From Lachnospiraceae bacterium (GTDB lineage Bacteria; Bacillota; Clostridia; Lachnospirales; Lachnospiraceae), in assembly GCA_900771995.1 (NCBI GenBank), contig CAAGQC010000055.1:1-64000 (forward strand): DNA of 64,000 nucleotides, in the 5' to 3' direction. Of this stretch, positions 42,290 through 51,512 are shown in pieces. The stretch's first letter is position 1. The number at the start of each line of letters is the position of its first letter. The translations under genes and the position numbers were made by a program. The notes under the pieces were generated by a model. That model was not told where the DNA came from. It searched no databases and saw only the letters and a program-made list of their open reading frames with translations.

Positions 42290-43396
42290 ATGAAAAAATC
42301 AGAAGAGACTCTGGAGGATTTTGCGATCTCCTATCCCCTGGATAAGCTGGCGCCTCTGGAACAGATCCTTTTTCTCGATATTGAGACCACGGGCTTTACT
42401 TCCCGTACTTCTTATTTATATATGATTGGCTGTGCCTACTATCAGGCCGGTAAATGGCGGACGATCCAGTGGATGGCGGACGACTATTCCCAGGAGGGTG
42501 ACATTCTTACCGCTTTCTTTGATTTTGCCAGAGACTACCGTTATCTGGTACATTTTAACGGCAATAACTTCGACCTTCCCTTTATCACCCAGAAATGTGC
42601 ACAATTAAAGCTTCCGTTCTCTTTTGACGGCTTCCAGGGCATTGATATTTACCGCAGGATCTCTCCTTATAAGTTCTTCCTGAAACTGCCGAACTGCAAG
42701 CAGAAAACGCTGGAACAGTATCTGGGAATTGCCCGTACGGATGTTTTCTCCGGCGGAGAACTGATCGGACTGTATCATGATTATGTAAAAAATCCTTCCG
42801 AGTTCACAGAGAAAGCATTGTTCCTTCACAATGCTGACGATCTGAAGGGAATGCTGGAAGTCCTTCCGATCCTGGCCTACTATGACCTGTTCAATGAGAA
42901 CTGCGTCAAAGCAAAAAAAGTGCAAGCCAACTATTACAAGGACATCAACGGTTCTCAGCGGAAAGAATTGCTGATAACCCTACAGATTCCCACTCCTCTA
43001 CCCAAGCCCGTAACGGCTTCCGCAGCCAACTGCTATTTCCGCGGTGAGGGGGAAGTGGCTACTTTAAGGGTTCCCATCTACGAAGAAGAATTAAAATATT
43101 TCTATTCGAACTACAAGGATTATTACTACCTTCCTACGGAGGATGTGGCACTGCACAAATCCGTAGCCGGTTTCGTGGATAAGGAACACAGACTCCAGGC
43201 TTCCGCAGCCAACTGCTATACCCGGAAGTTCTCCTGCTATCTGCCCCAATGGGAGATTCTCTTCACGCCATTTTTCAAGCGGGATTATAAAAGTAAAGAA
43301 TTGTTCTTCGAACTGACCGATGAAATGAAGAAAAACAGAGAAGGCTTTACACAGTATGCCAATCATGTCTTATCCATGATTGCATCAACTTATTGA
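42290..43396 (+). CDS. RNase H-like exonuclease-domain protein (YprB family)
   Basis: Protein of 368 aa. The N-terminal part (about 25-190) has the DEDD-type exonuclease pattern: FLDIETTGF (DxE), HFNGNNFDLPFI and later DADDLKG-like HNADDLKGMLE. This matches the YprB/ribonuclease H-like family. The second half (about 195-368) is specific to the family, with no recognised motif. The substrate is unknown. The leader (42200-42285) contains a hairpin with GA/GA mismatches. The gene is divergent from the Rnf operon, and a strong terminator follows. Confidence 0.82.
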   Translation: MKKSEETLEDFAISYPLDKLAPLEQILFLDIETTGFTSRTSYLYMIGCAYYQAGKWRTIQWMADDYSQEGDILTAFFDFARDYRYLVHFNGNNFDLPFITQKCAQLKLPFSFDGFQGIDIYRRISPYKFFLKLPNCKQKTLEQYLGIARTDVFSGGELIGLYHDYVKNPSEFTEKALFLHNADDLKGMLEVLPILAYYDLFNENCVKAKKVQANYYKDINGSQRKELLITLQIPTPLPKPVTASAANCYFRGEGEVATLRVPIYEEELKYFYSNYKDYYYLPTEDVALHKSVAGFVDKEHRLQASAANCYTRKFSCYLPQWEILFTPFFKRDYKSKELFFELTDEMKKNREGFTQYANHVLSMIASTY

Positions 43397-43452
43397 CTGG
43401 ATCGATCCACCAGTCGTCAGACGTTTTAGAACAGCAACAGTATAAAAGCAAA

Positions 43453-43482
43453 AAAGAGGAAAGCAGTTTTGCTTTCCTCTTT
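43453..43482. terminator. Bidirectional intrinsic terminator
   Basis: AAAGAGGAAAGCA pairs with TGCTTTCCTCTTT over 13 bp, with T/A runs on both sides. It serves the YprB-like gene and the convergent cheR. Confidence 0.85.
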
Positions 43483-43507
43483 CTCATCTCGTTATTTTCT
43501 GTACTCG

Positions 43508-44287
43508 CTACATCGGTTTCACATAGTAGAAAGAACTCTTTCTCTCAAAGCCGATCTCACGATAGTTCATGATCTGTTCGGTACTTCCGATGAACAGCAT
43601 ACCACCTTTGGCCAGCGACTTGTAATACTTCCGGAATACTTCATCCTTTGCCTCTTCCGTAAAATAAATCAGTACATTTCTGCACACGATCAGATTACAA
43701 TCGGTAGGATACGTGTCCTTCAGTAAATTGTGCTGGTGAAAATCCACTCTCGCCTTGATCTCATCTGCGATCTTGTAAGAGGGACCGATCTTTGTGAAGT
43801 ATTTCTTCTTCAGATCCTCCGGTACACCTTCTATGCTTTTCTCTCCATACAATCCGGTCTTGGCTTTTGCAATGACCTGCTTGTCCAGATCCGTAGCATA
43901 AATGCGTATCTGCTGTAACGGAATGTGTCGCGAGAGAGCCATTACCAGTGAGTAAGGCTCATCTCCCGTAGAACAGGCAGCGCTCCAAACCTTCAGGTTC
44001 TTACCGAAGCGCTGGATCAGTTCCGGGATCACGGTCTCTTCCAGATATTTCCACTGTTCCGGATTCCGGTAGAATTCTGAGACATTAATGGTAATATAAC
44101 CTACAAACTCCTCAAAAAGTGCCTTATCCGTCTTCAGTGCCTGTACATACTTATCATAACCTACGATCTTATGCTTGGCGATCAGGGTATCGATACGTCG
44201 TTTCATCTGCTTCTCTTTGTAAGCATTCAGATCGATCGTAGTCAGAGAATAAACCTCTTTTTTAAAGTACTCATAATCGTATACCAC
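43508..44287 (-). CDS. cheR: CheR-type protein-glutamate methyltransferase
   Basis: Methylates glutamates of chemoreceptors with SAM; cytosolic, 259 aa. It has the N-terminal helical CheR_N part (about 1-75), then a SAM-binding domain with KVWSAACSTGDEPYSLVMAL (about 100-118), IRIYATDLDKQVIAKAK, and NLIVCRNVLIYF and FIGSTE near the C-terminus. It starts at GTG, with AGGTGG upstream, 24 bases after rpsA. No other chemotaxis gene is in the window, so it is an orphan copy and probably rides on the cmk-ispH-rpsA transcript. Confidence 0.93.
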   Translation of the reverse strand: MVYDYEYFKKEVYSLTTIDLNAYKEKQMKRRIDTLIAKHKIVGYDKYVQALKTDKALFEEFVGYITINVSEFYRNPEQWKYLEETVIPELIQRFGKNLKVWSAACSTGDEPYSLVMALSRHIPLQQIRIYATDLDKQVIAKAKTGLYGEKSIEGVPEDLKKKYFTKIGPSYKIADEIKARVDFHQHNLLKDTYPTDCNLIVCRNVLIYFTEEAKDEVFRKYYKSLAKGGMLFIGSTEQIMNYREIGFERKSSFYYVKPM

Positions 44288-44311
44288 GAATATCTACCAC
44301 CTAACGGTTGA

Positions 44312-45451
44312 TTATTCCTCAGCTTCTGCTGCGATAACAGCGTCGATATCAACAGATACAACGTCTGCATCGGACTCTTCCTCTGCCTCAGCGGGTTCGG
44401 GAGCGGTCAGAGCTTTTACGCTCAGGGAAATCTTATGATCTGCCTCGTTGAAATCTACAACCTTGGCAGTTACTTCATCACCAACGCTCAGTACATCAGA
44501 AGGCTTCTCGATGTGCTCCTTGGCGATCTGGGATACATGAAGCAGTGCATCCACACCGGGCTCTAATTCTACAAAAGCACCGAAGTCAGTCATTCTTGCG
44601 ACCTTACCGGTTACTACATTGCCGACTGCATACTTCTCTGCTGCATTCTTCCAGGGATTGGCATCATCGAATTTCAGAGACAGGGCGATCTTGTTGCCGT
44701 TGATCTCCTTGATCAGGACTTTCAGCTTGTCACCAACCTTGAATACCTTCTTGGGATGTTCAACTCTGCCCCAGGACATTTCGGAGATGTGAAGCAGTCC
44801 GTCTGCACCGCCCAGATCGATGAATGCGCCGAAATCGGTTACGTTCTTAACAACGCCTTCTACGATGTCGCCCTCTTTGATCTTCTCAAAGAGTTCCTTC
44901 TGCATCTCAGCCTTCTTGGCTACGATGAGCTGCTTGCGGTCACCGATGTATCTTCTTCTCTTGGGATTGTACTCGCTGATAACGAATTCGATCTCCTGTC
45001 CTGCGTACTTGGTCAGATCCTTCTCGTAGGTATCGGATACCAGACTTGCAGGGATGAAGATTCTTACTTCGTCCACGATCACGCTTAAGCCGCCGTCCAG
45101 TACCTGGGAAACGGTTGCCTTCAGAACCTCGTGGTTGTTGAATGCTTCTTCAATTCTCTTGTTGCCTCTGTCAGCAGCAAGACGCTTGTAGGTAAGGAGA
45201 ACCTGTCCCTCACCGTCATTTACTTTCAGAACCTTGACTTCCATGGTGTCACCAATCTTGGCAACCGTGGTAAGATCCACGCTGGAGTCGTTGGTGTATT
45301 CGTTCTTGGTAAGAATACCGTCAGACTTGTATCCGATGTTCAGAATGATCTCTTCTGGCTTCACATCGATGACTGTACCTTCGACTACCTCTCCTGCATG
45401 TATTGTCTTTAATGATTCTTCCAGCATTTGTTCAAAAGTTAATTCTGACAT
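44312..45451 (-). CDS. rpsA: 30S ribosomal protein S1
   Basis: RNA-binding protein of 379 aa with four S1 domains: about 15-85 (GEVVEGTVIDVKPEEIILNIG), 100-165, 185-255 (GDIVEGVVKNVTDFGAFIDLG...LLHISEMSW) and 270-340 (GNVVTGKVARMTDFGAFVEL...LLHVSQIA). An acidic tail follows. Four domains fit Gram-positive forms, not the six-domain proteobacterial type. GAGGAGG precedes the ATG at 45451, which overlaps the last codons of ispH by 20 bases in another frame. Several clostridia have an ispH-S1 gene fusion; here the two are separate but coupled. Confidence 0.95.
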   Translation of the reverse strand: MSELTFEQMLEESLKTIHAGEVVEGTVIDVKPEEIILNIGYKSDGILTKNEYTNDSSVDLTTVAKIGDTMEVKVLKVNDGEGQVLLTYKRLAADRGNKRIEEAFNNHEVLKATVSQVLDGGLSVIVDEVRIFIPASLVSDTYEKDLTKYAGQEIEFVISEYNPKRRRYIGDRKQLIVAKKAEMQKELFEKIKEGDIVEGVVKNVTDFGAFIDLGGADGLLHISEMSWGRVEHPKKVFKVGDKLKVLIKEINGNKIALSLKFDDANPWKNAAEKYAVGNVVTGKVARMTDFGAFVELEPGVDALLHVSQIAKEHIEKPSDVLSVGDEVTAKVVDFNEADHKISLSVKALTAPEPAEAEEESDADVVSVDIDAVIAAEAEE

Positions 45452-46292
45452 AATTTTGAACCTCCTCAATTAATTTGTTTGGGGTGGAAGCCCCCGCGGT
45501 AATACCCACTAGTCGAACAGCTTTAGGTAGATCTAAATGCAAGTCATCCAGTGTCTGTATAAAATAGGTGTGCTCACATTCCCTCTGGCAGATTTCGTAT
45601 AGTTTTCTGCTGTTGGAACTGTGCTTCCCTCCTATCACAATCATAACGTCAGCTTCCGCTGCAATGGCCTTTGCCGATCGCTGTCGCTCTTCTGTAGCAT
45701 TACAGATAGTGTTCACAACACTATCATTGTAACCTTTTTTTTCAAAAATTTCAACTATATATTGAAATTTATTGTAGTTATATGTCGTCTGAGACACAAT
45801 ACAGAGCTTTTCGCCTTCTGTTTTCACAAAATGATCCGCCTGTTCGGGAGTTTCCAGAACGGTTACCGGTCCCTGACACCAGCCGACGATGCCCTCTACT
45901 TCCGGGTGTTCCGGATCACCCACGACGATCACATGATATCCTTCCGTGCTCTTCTGCTCCACGATACGATGGATCTTTTTTACAAAGGGGCAGGTGGCAT
46001 CAATACATTCGAGACCGTTTGTCTCCATGATGTCATAGATCTCCTTTGCGACTCCGTGGGCGCGGATGATCACGGTGGGAATGACCTCCCCGGCTTTCAA
46101 AGTTTTCAGTTCCTCTTTGCTCTCCAGAACCTTTACTCCCATTTCCGCCAGTTCCCGGACCACTTCCTCGTTGTGCACGATGGGACCATAGGTATAGATA
46201 GTCTTCCCGTTTTTTAATTGTTCATACACGGTATCCACTGCACGTTTCACGCCGAAGCAGAAACCCGCACAGTCTGCCAGTCTTACTTCCAT
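45432..46292 (-). CDS. ispH: 4-hydroxy-3-methylbut-2-enyl diphosphate reductase
   Basis: Last step of the MEP isoprenoid pathway, producing IPP and DMAPP; cytosolic Fe-S enzyme, 286 aa. The three conserved Cys are seen: CAGFCFGVKRAV (about 8-19), DATCPFVKKIHR (about 98) and VNTICNATEERQ (about 190), with the HGV and HSSNSRKL segments. It sits between cmk and rpsA with short spacing, as in many clostridia, where cmk-ispH-rpsA form one operon. Confidence 0.97.
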   Translation of the reverse strand: MEVRLADCAGFCFGVKRAVDTVYEQLKNGKTIYTYGPIVHNEEVVRELAEMGVKVLESKEELKTLKAGEVIPTVIIRAHGVAKEIYDIMETNGLECIDATCPFVKKIHRIVEQKSTEGYHVIVVGDPEHPEVEGIVGWCQGPVTVLETPEQADHFVKTEGEKLCIVSQTTYNYNKFQYIVEIFEKKGYNDSVVNTICNATEERQRSAKAIAAEADVMIVIGGKHSSNSRKLYEICQRECEHTYFIQTLDDLHLDLPKAVRLVGITAGASTPNKLIEEVQNYVRINF

Positions 46293-46306
46293 AGCAACTC
46301 TCCCGC

Positions 46307-46963
46307 TTAACCGATCAGTTCCACAATCCGGTCGATGACCTGTTCGATGGTCATGTCGGAGGTATCTACCAGTACCGCATCTTCCGCCTGCTTTAACGGA
46401 GAAGTCTCTCTGTGCATATCTCTGTAATCTCTCTCCTCGATATCCTGACGGATCTTCTCCAGATCACAGGTTTCTCCCTTGGCAGTCAGTTCATCATATC
46501 TTCTCTTGGCTCTGACCATGCTGCTGGCGGTCAGATAGATCTTCACCTGGGCATTCGGCAATACCACCGTGCCGATATCCCGGCCGTCCATGATCACATC
46601 GCTTTTTGCTGCCAGTGCCTGCTGCAGTTCTACCAGTTTGGTGCGGACTGCGGGCTGTGCGCTGGTGTTGGAAGCCATGTTACCCACCTCCTCGGTGCGC
46701 AGATAGGCATTGACATTCTCTCCGTTCAATAAGACGACCTGTTCTCCGTCCACATACTGAATGGTGATGTCTGCCTCCTTACATTTAGCGGCGATAGCCG
46801 CAGCATCTGTGGGATCCACGCCTTCTCTTAACATAAACAGTGCCATGGCACGATACATCGCTCCGGTATCCACATAGATAAATCCCTTTTTCTTTGCCAC
46901 TGCTCTGGCAATGGTACTTTTTCCGGCGCCTGCAGGGCCGTCGATCGCTACATTAAAACTCAT
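46307..46963 (-). CDS. cmk: Cytidylate kinase
   Basis: Phosphorylates CMP and dCMP with ATP; cytosolic, 218 aa. It has the P-loop IDGPAGAGKST (about 7-17), the substrate-binding YVDTGAMYRA (about 31-40) and MDGRDIGTVVLP (about 125). It heads the cmk-ispH-rpsA-cheR group. Confidence 0.97.
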   Translation of the reverse strand: MSFNVAIDGPAGAGKSTIARAVAKKKGFIYVDTGAMYRAMALFMLREGVDPTDAAAIAAKCKEADITIQYVDGEQVVLLNGENVNAYLRTEEVGNMASNTSAQPAVRTKLVELQQALAAKSDVIMDGRDIGTVVLPNAQVKIYLTASSMVRAKRRYDELTAKGETCDLEKIRQDIEERDYRDMHRETSPLKQAEDAVLVDTSDMTIEQVIDRIVELIG

Positions 46964-47031
46964 AGTCTTGTCCTCTTTTCTTCGTTTCTATTATTAATTA
47001 CCATGAAATCCTGTTTTTTGCAACTATAGGC

Positions 47032-48285
47032 TCACTGGATACTGTCGCCTGCCAGATGTCCCGTGGACCAGGCGATCTGCAGATTAAAGCCGCCGGTCAT
47101 GGCATCCAGATCCAGTACCTCTCCTGCAAAATACAGATGCTGCACATGTTTGGATTCCATGGTGGAGGGATTGATATCCTTTACCGAGATGCCTCCCTGC
47201 GTGATGATTGCTTCCGCGAAAGATCTCGTTCCCGTCACCGTCATGGGCAGTTCCTTGATCAAAGCACCAAAGGCTTTTCTTTCTTCCCTGCTGATCTCGT
47301 TCACTTTTTTCTCCGGAGAGATTCCGGACAACTCTATCATAACAGGAATCAGTTTTGCAGGAAACAGGTGATCCAGTGCATTTTTAAACTGTTTGTTTTT
47401 CGCTTCCTCAAAATCCCGAAGCAGACGTTTGTCCAGCTGTTCCGGCGTCAGTGCCGGCTTCAAGTCCAGGAAAAGCTTTACCTCTTCACCGGCTTTTTGC
47501 TTCGCTGCATATTTGGAATAAAAGCTGCTGGCTGACAGGATCAGCGGACCGCTGACGCCGAAATGGGTAAACAGCATCTCGCCGAAGCCTTCGTACCAGG
47601 TCTTCTTCCCGCATAACATCCGAATCTCCACATTTTTCAAAGACAGTCCCATCAGTTCCCTGCACCAGGGCTCCCGGATCTCCAACGGCACCAGTGCGGG
47701 CTTTCGCTCCGTCACTTTATGTCCCGTCTCTTCCGCGAAACGGTAACCGTCTCCGGTGGAACCGGTGCTGGCATAGGAGCACCCTCCGGTGCAGACAATG
47801 CAGTCATCCGCTGCAATCTTCTTATGATCTGCACATTCCACGCCACAGAAGGAGACTTTTCCCTCCGTTTCCTTCGTCAGGATCTTCTTCACCTCGGTAT
47901 GCAGCTGCACATCCACCTGATATTTGCGCAGTTCCCTCTGCAGAGCTGCGATCACATCCGAAGAATGATCGGATACGGGAAATACCCGCTCTCCCCGCTC
48001 TGTCTTTAAAGGACATCCTGCCTGTTCCAGCAGATCGCATACCTGTGTATTGTCAAAGCCGTAAAAAGCACTGTACAGGAACTTTTCATTGGTGCAGACA
48101 TTCTGGAACAACACATCCATATCCGCTGCGTTGGTCACATTACATCGGCCTTTTCCTGTGATGAACAGCTTTTTCCCCAGCTTTTCGTTCTTTTCCAAAA
48201 GGGTTACCTTATGCCCGCATTTTGCTGCCGCAATAGCAGCCATCATGCCGGCAGCACCGCCGCCGACCACTATTACCTTACTCAT
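47032..48285 (-). CDS. NAD(P)/FAD-dependent oxidoreductase (HI0933/BaiN family)
   Basis: Flavoprotein of 417 aa. It has an N-terminal dinucleotide fold VVGGGAAGMMAAIAAA, followed by LEKNEKLGKKLFITGKGRCNVTN, the family signature, and a C-terminal FAEAIITQGGISVKDINPSTMESK and DAMTGGFNLQIAWSTG. Members are annotated 'aminoacetone oxidase family' or BaiN-like; BaiN was proposed in bile acid reduction, but most members have no proven function. It lies upstream of cmk and may be linked with it only by neighbourhood. Confidence 0.92.
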   Translation of the reverse strand: MSKVIVVGGGAAGMMAAIAAAKCGHKVTLLEKNEKLGKKLFITGKGRCNVTNAADMDVLFQNVCTNEKFLYSAFYGFDNTQVCDLLEQAGCPLKTERGERVFPVSDHSSDVIAALQRELRKYQVDVQLHTEVKKILTKETEGKVSFCGVECADHKKIAADDCIVCTGGCSYASTGSTGDGYRFAEETGHKVTERKPALVPLEIREPWCRELMGLSLKNVEIRMLCGKKTWYEGFGEMLFTHFGVSGPLILSASSFYSKYAAKQKAGEEVKLFLDLKPALTPEQLDKRLLRDFEEAKNKQFKNALDHLFPAKLIPVMIELSGISPEKKVNEISREERKAFGALIKELPMTVTGTRSFAEAIITQGGISVKDINPSTMESKHVQHLYFAGEVLDLDAMTGGFNLQIAWSTGHLAGDSIQ

Positions 48286-48324
48286 TCTTGTCCTCTTTTA
48301 CCGACCTGCCTGCTGTTATTTCTC

Positions 48325-49245
48325 CTATTTTCCCTTGCGCCGCAGAGAATAATCCAGCATCGGTTCGTCATCTATAAAATCGATCTCGTCATTCAGATAC
48401 ACCTGATAATTATTCCAGGTCTCTTCCAATGTCTCCAGATTCTTACGCACCTGTTCCGGACATTTCAGACACAGGGCCACCACCAGGGCATTGATCACAC
48501 TAAGAGGTGCCACCAGAGAATCCACCACCGACACCATGTCGCTTCTGGCCAGCAGATTGCAGGACGAATACAGGTTCATGGGGGAATGGATGCTGTCGGT
48601 AATGGCGATCACCTTGGCATTCCGGTCATTGGCGAACTCCATGGCTTTCAGCGTCCGCATGGAATATCTGGGAAAGCTGATGCCGATAAAACAATCCCTC
48701 TGTCCGATATGGATCATCTGCTCAAAGGTCTCACTGACACTGGTGGTATTCAGTAAAAAGACTTTTCCCCGGATCATATTCAGGTAAAAATGCAGAAAAG
48801 CCGCCAGGGGTTCATTACTGCGAAGTCCCATGATATAGATGGTCTCCGATTCCAGAATCGTCGTCACAGCGGATTCAAATGCCGCAGGATCCAGATTGTC
48901 TATGGTGTCCTGGATCTTCTCAATATCTGCGCTGAGTACGGAGGTCAGGATCTCCGACTGGGAACTTCTGCCGTATTTAGCATCCATCTTCTGAATGCCA
49001 TTGAGTTTTCCCTGCACGCAGCGTTCCAGCGCCTTCTGGAATTTCGGATAGCCGTCGTACCCGATGCCCGCCGCGAAACGCACTACCGTAGACTCACTGA
49101 TTCCCAGTGTCTCTCCCAGTTTTGCCGCGGTCATAAATACCGCCTGATCGTAATGTTCCGATATATAGTCCGCAATGGCTTTGTGGCCTTTGCTCATTTT
49201 TGCATAATGTTCATTGATCCGGGTAAAAACATCATATTCTGCCAC
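48325..49245 (-). CDS. MurR/RpiR-family transcriptional regulator
   Basis: Sugar-phosphate-responsive regulator, 306 aa. An N-terminal HTH_6 domain (about 1-80; SKGHKAIADYISEH and LGISESTVVRFAAGIGYDGYPKFQ) and a SIS domain (about 125-260; IYIMGLRSNEP, GISFPRYSMRTLK) are clear. No sugar genes adjoin it, so the target is unknown. It is followed by the flavoprotein gene after 39 bases and preceded by a TetR gene that ends 5 bases before it. Confidence 0.93.
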   Translation of the reverse strand: MAEYDVFTRINEHYAKMSKGHKAIADYISEHYDQAVFMTAAKLGETLGISESTVVRFAAGIGYDGYPKFQKALERCVQGKLNGIQKMDAKYGRSSQSEILTSVLSADIEKIQDTIDNLDPAAFESAVTTILESETIYIMGLRSNEPLAAFLHFYLNMIRGKVFLLNTTSVSETFEQMIHIGQRDCFIGISFPRYSMRTLKAMEFANDRNAKVIAITDSIHSPMNLYSSCNLLARSDMVSVVDSLVAPLSVINALVVALCLKCPEQVRKNLETLEETWNNYQVYLNDEIDFIDDEPMLDYSLRRKGK

Positions 49246-49250
49246 TGTTC

Positions 49251-49838
49251 TTAACCTCTCGTTGTCTCATTGTAAAAAGCATAGTAAGAATGTTCCAAAA
49301 GCTGCATGGTCTGCAGATCCGTCAGGTCATAGTCTCCGGTCAGGGACATGCAGGCAGCACCGTGAATAAAGATCCACATTTTCATGAACAGGTCTCCGGG
49401 ATCCGGGCATCCCGCCACTCTGGCCAGATTGATCTCATAGACCACATTTCCGGCATCTCCGTTCAGAATCTCATACATGCTTTTTCTCTTATGTTTGCCA
49501 TCCTCATTATCCGATACGAAAAGAAGTTCAAACAGATGCCTTTCCTCTCTTGCAAAAGCTATGTAAGCCATGCCCAGATTGGCAAACGGCGTTTTGCCGG
49601 TCCGGGGATACAGGCTGTAATAATCCAGAAAATAAGCTGCCGCTCTCTCATAGACCGCATCCCACAGTTCTTCCATATTCTTATATACCCTAAAAATAGG
49701 CTGTGTGGAACATTCTGCTTTCGCCGCTACCTTTCTGGCCGTCACATTGGCAAATCCTTCTTCCCTTGTCATGGCAAAAGCCGTATCCAGGATTTTATCA
49801 ATCGTGATCATCTCTTTACGAGCCATAATCCCTCTCAT
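49251..49838 (-). CDS. TetR-family regulator
   Basis: Regulator of 195 aa with an N-terminal helix-turn-helix (about 10-55; DTAFAMTREEGFANVTARKVAAKAECSTQPIFRVYKNMEELW) and a helical ligand domain of the TetR_C_33 or similar type. The start is uncertain: ATG at 49838 or at 49826, neither with a good ribosome site at normal distance. It is upstream of the RpiR-family regulator, so two regulators lie in tandem. Confidence 0.88.
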   Translation of the reverse strand: MRGIMARKEMITIDKILDTAFAMTREEGFANVTARKVAAKAECSTQPIFRVYKNMEELWDAVYERAAAYFLDYYSLYPRTGKTPFANLGMAYIAFAREERHLFELLFVSDNEDGKHKRKSMYEILNGDAGNVVYEINLARVAGCPDPGDLFMKMWIFIHGAACMSLTGDYDLTDLQTMQLLEHSYYAFYNETTRG

Positions 49839-49929
49839 TCCGCTGTTTGTTTACAGCAAACGACGTTTTCTTCTATAACACTTGTTATTTTAGTGGGTGA
49901 ATACCACTTTTGTCAATAGTCCGTCTAAT

Positions 49930-49968
49930 AAAAAAGCCGCACGGTTATGGCAACCGTGCGGCATCTTT
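49930..49968 (-). terminator. Intrinsic terminator of the decarboxylase operon
   Basis: GCCGCACGGTT and AACCGTGCGGC form an 11-bp stem with a 5-nt loop, followed by TTTTTT on the minus strand, 14 bases after the last gene stop. Confidence 0.9.
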
Positions 49969-49981
49969 ATTGAAAAATTAA

Positions 49982-51409
49982 TTATACAGGGTATGCACCG
50001 TTCTTGGTGTCAGCCTGGGTCATATCAACCTTTTCCTGCTGTGCCTGACGATACTTGAAGAAGTCGGTAGCAACCTGAGGGAACAGAGCGTAGCTCAATA
50101 CGTCCTCATCCTGCTGTTTCCATTCCTTCATTTCGCCTTCCAGCTTATCCATCTCGTTGTCGAGCAGATCAGCGTAACGGCAGGTGATTCTCTCCTCACC
50201 GGGGATAACCTTGTCAATAACTTCCTGGCTCATGGGCTTAACGGTCTGGCCATACTCACCACGAAGCACTGCCTTAGTCTCCTTGGTAGCCATCTTGTAA
50301 CGCTCGCCGAGCAGTACGTTGAAGACTGCCTGCGTACCAACGATCTGAGAAGAAGGAGTAACCAGAGGGGGCTCACCCAGATCCTTACGAACCTTGGGGA
50401 TCTCCTTCAGTACATCGTAGTATCTGTCTTCTGCATTCTGCTCCTTCAGCTGGCTAACCATGTTGGAAAGCATGCCGCCGGGTACCTGATACAGCAGAGT
50501 CTTGATATCAACGCCCATAACCTTGGGATTCAGCAGGCCGTTAGCCAGGCACTCGTCTCTGTAAGGTCTGAAGTAATCAGCGATCTCAGCTAACAGGTTC
50601 TGATCCAGACCGGTATCATAAGGGGTTCCCTTGAAGGTCTCAACCATAACCTCGGTAGCAGGCTGTGAAGTACCCATAGCGAAGGGGCTCATAGCGGTAT
50701 CGATAACATCAACGCCGGCCTCTACTGCCTTCAGGTAGGTCATGCTTGCAACACCGGAAGTATAGTGGGTATGCAGCTGGATGGGAAGCTTGGTAACTTC
50801 CTTCATAGCCTTGATCAGTTCAGCAGCCTTGTAAGGTACTAACAGACCGGCCATATCCTTGATACAGATGGAATCTGCACCCATCTCTTCGATCTTCTTG
50901 GCCATGCTGGTCCAGTACTCCAGAGTGTAAGCATCACCCAGAGTGTAAGCCAGAGCAACCTGTGCTTCACCTCTGCCTTCCTGTGCTTTGAACTTGTTGG
51001 TAGCATTTACTGCTTCCTGTAAGTTGCGCAGGTCGTTCAGACAGTCGAAAATACGAATGATATCAATACCGTTGGAGATGGACTTCTGTACGAAGTAATC
51101 TACCACGTCATCTGCATAAGGTCTGTAACCCAGAATGTTCTGTCCACGGAACAACATCTGCAGTTTGGTGTTCTTAAAGCCGTCACGCAGCTTTCTCAGT
51201 CTGTCCCAGGGATCTTCCTTCAGGAAACGAAGGGATGCATCAAAGGTAGCGCCGCCCCAGCACTCTACGGAATGATAACCAACTTTATCCATCTTATCTA
51301 CAATAGGAAGCATGAATTCGGTCGGCATTCTGGTAGCGATCAGAGACTGATGTGCATCACGTAAAACAGTTTCCGTAATCTTAATCGGTTTCTTTTCAAT
51401 TTCTGACAT
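49982..51409 (-). CDS. oadA: Carboxyltransferase subunit, oxaloacetate decarboxylase alpha / pyruvate carboxylase B type, no biotin domain
   Basis: Biotin-dependent carboxyltransferase domain of 475 aa that moves CO2 between oxaloacetate/pyruvate and biotin. The HMGL-like TIM barrel has ETVLRDAHQSLIATRM (metal Asp, about 14-28), CIKDMAGLL (the catalytic Lys region, about 185) and LHTHYTSG (metal His pair). It ends with a PYC_OADA-type C-terminal domain but lacks the usual biotin-carrier domain, which is encoded by a separate gene in this operon. GGAGGATA precedes the ATG. It is the last gene and partner of OadB. Confidence 0.92.
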   Translation of the reverse strand: MSEIEKKPIKITETVLRDAHQSLIATRMPTEFMLPIVDKMDKVGYHSVECWGGATFDASLRFLKEDPWDRLRKLRDGFKNTKLQMLFRGQNILGYRPYADDVVDYFVQKSISNGIDIIRIFDCLNDLRNLQEAVNATNKFKAQEGRGEAQVALAYTLGDAYTLEYWTSMAKKIEEMGADSICIKDMAGLLVPYKAAELIKAMKEVTKLPIQLHTHYTSGVASMTYLKAVEAGVDVIDTAMSPFAMGTSQPATEVMVETFKGTPYDTGLDQNLLAEIADYFRPYRDECLANGLLNPKVMGVDIKTLLYQVPGGMLSNMVSQLKEQNAEDRYYDVLKEIPKVRKDLGEPPLVTPSSQIVGTQAVFNVLLGERYKMATKETKAVLRGEYGQTVKPMSQEVIDKVIPGEERITCRYADLLDNEMDKLEGEMKEWKQQDEDVLSYALFPQVATDFFKYRQAQQEKVDMTQADTKNGAYPV

Positions 51410-51512
51410 TACGAATATCCTCCATAATAATATTATCTAATAAAAGTTACTGCGATGTGTTATCCTAATCCCTCAGATCCAGGATAACGCTTTGCGCGAA
51501 ATACATCGCGAT

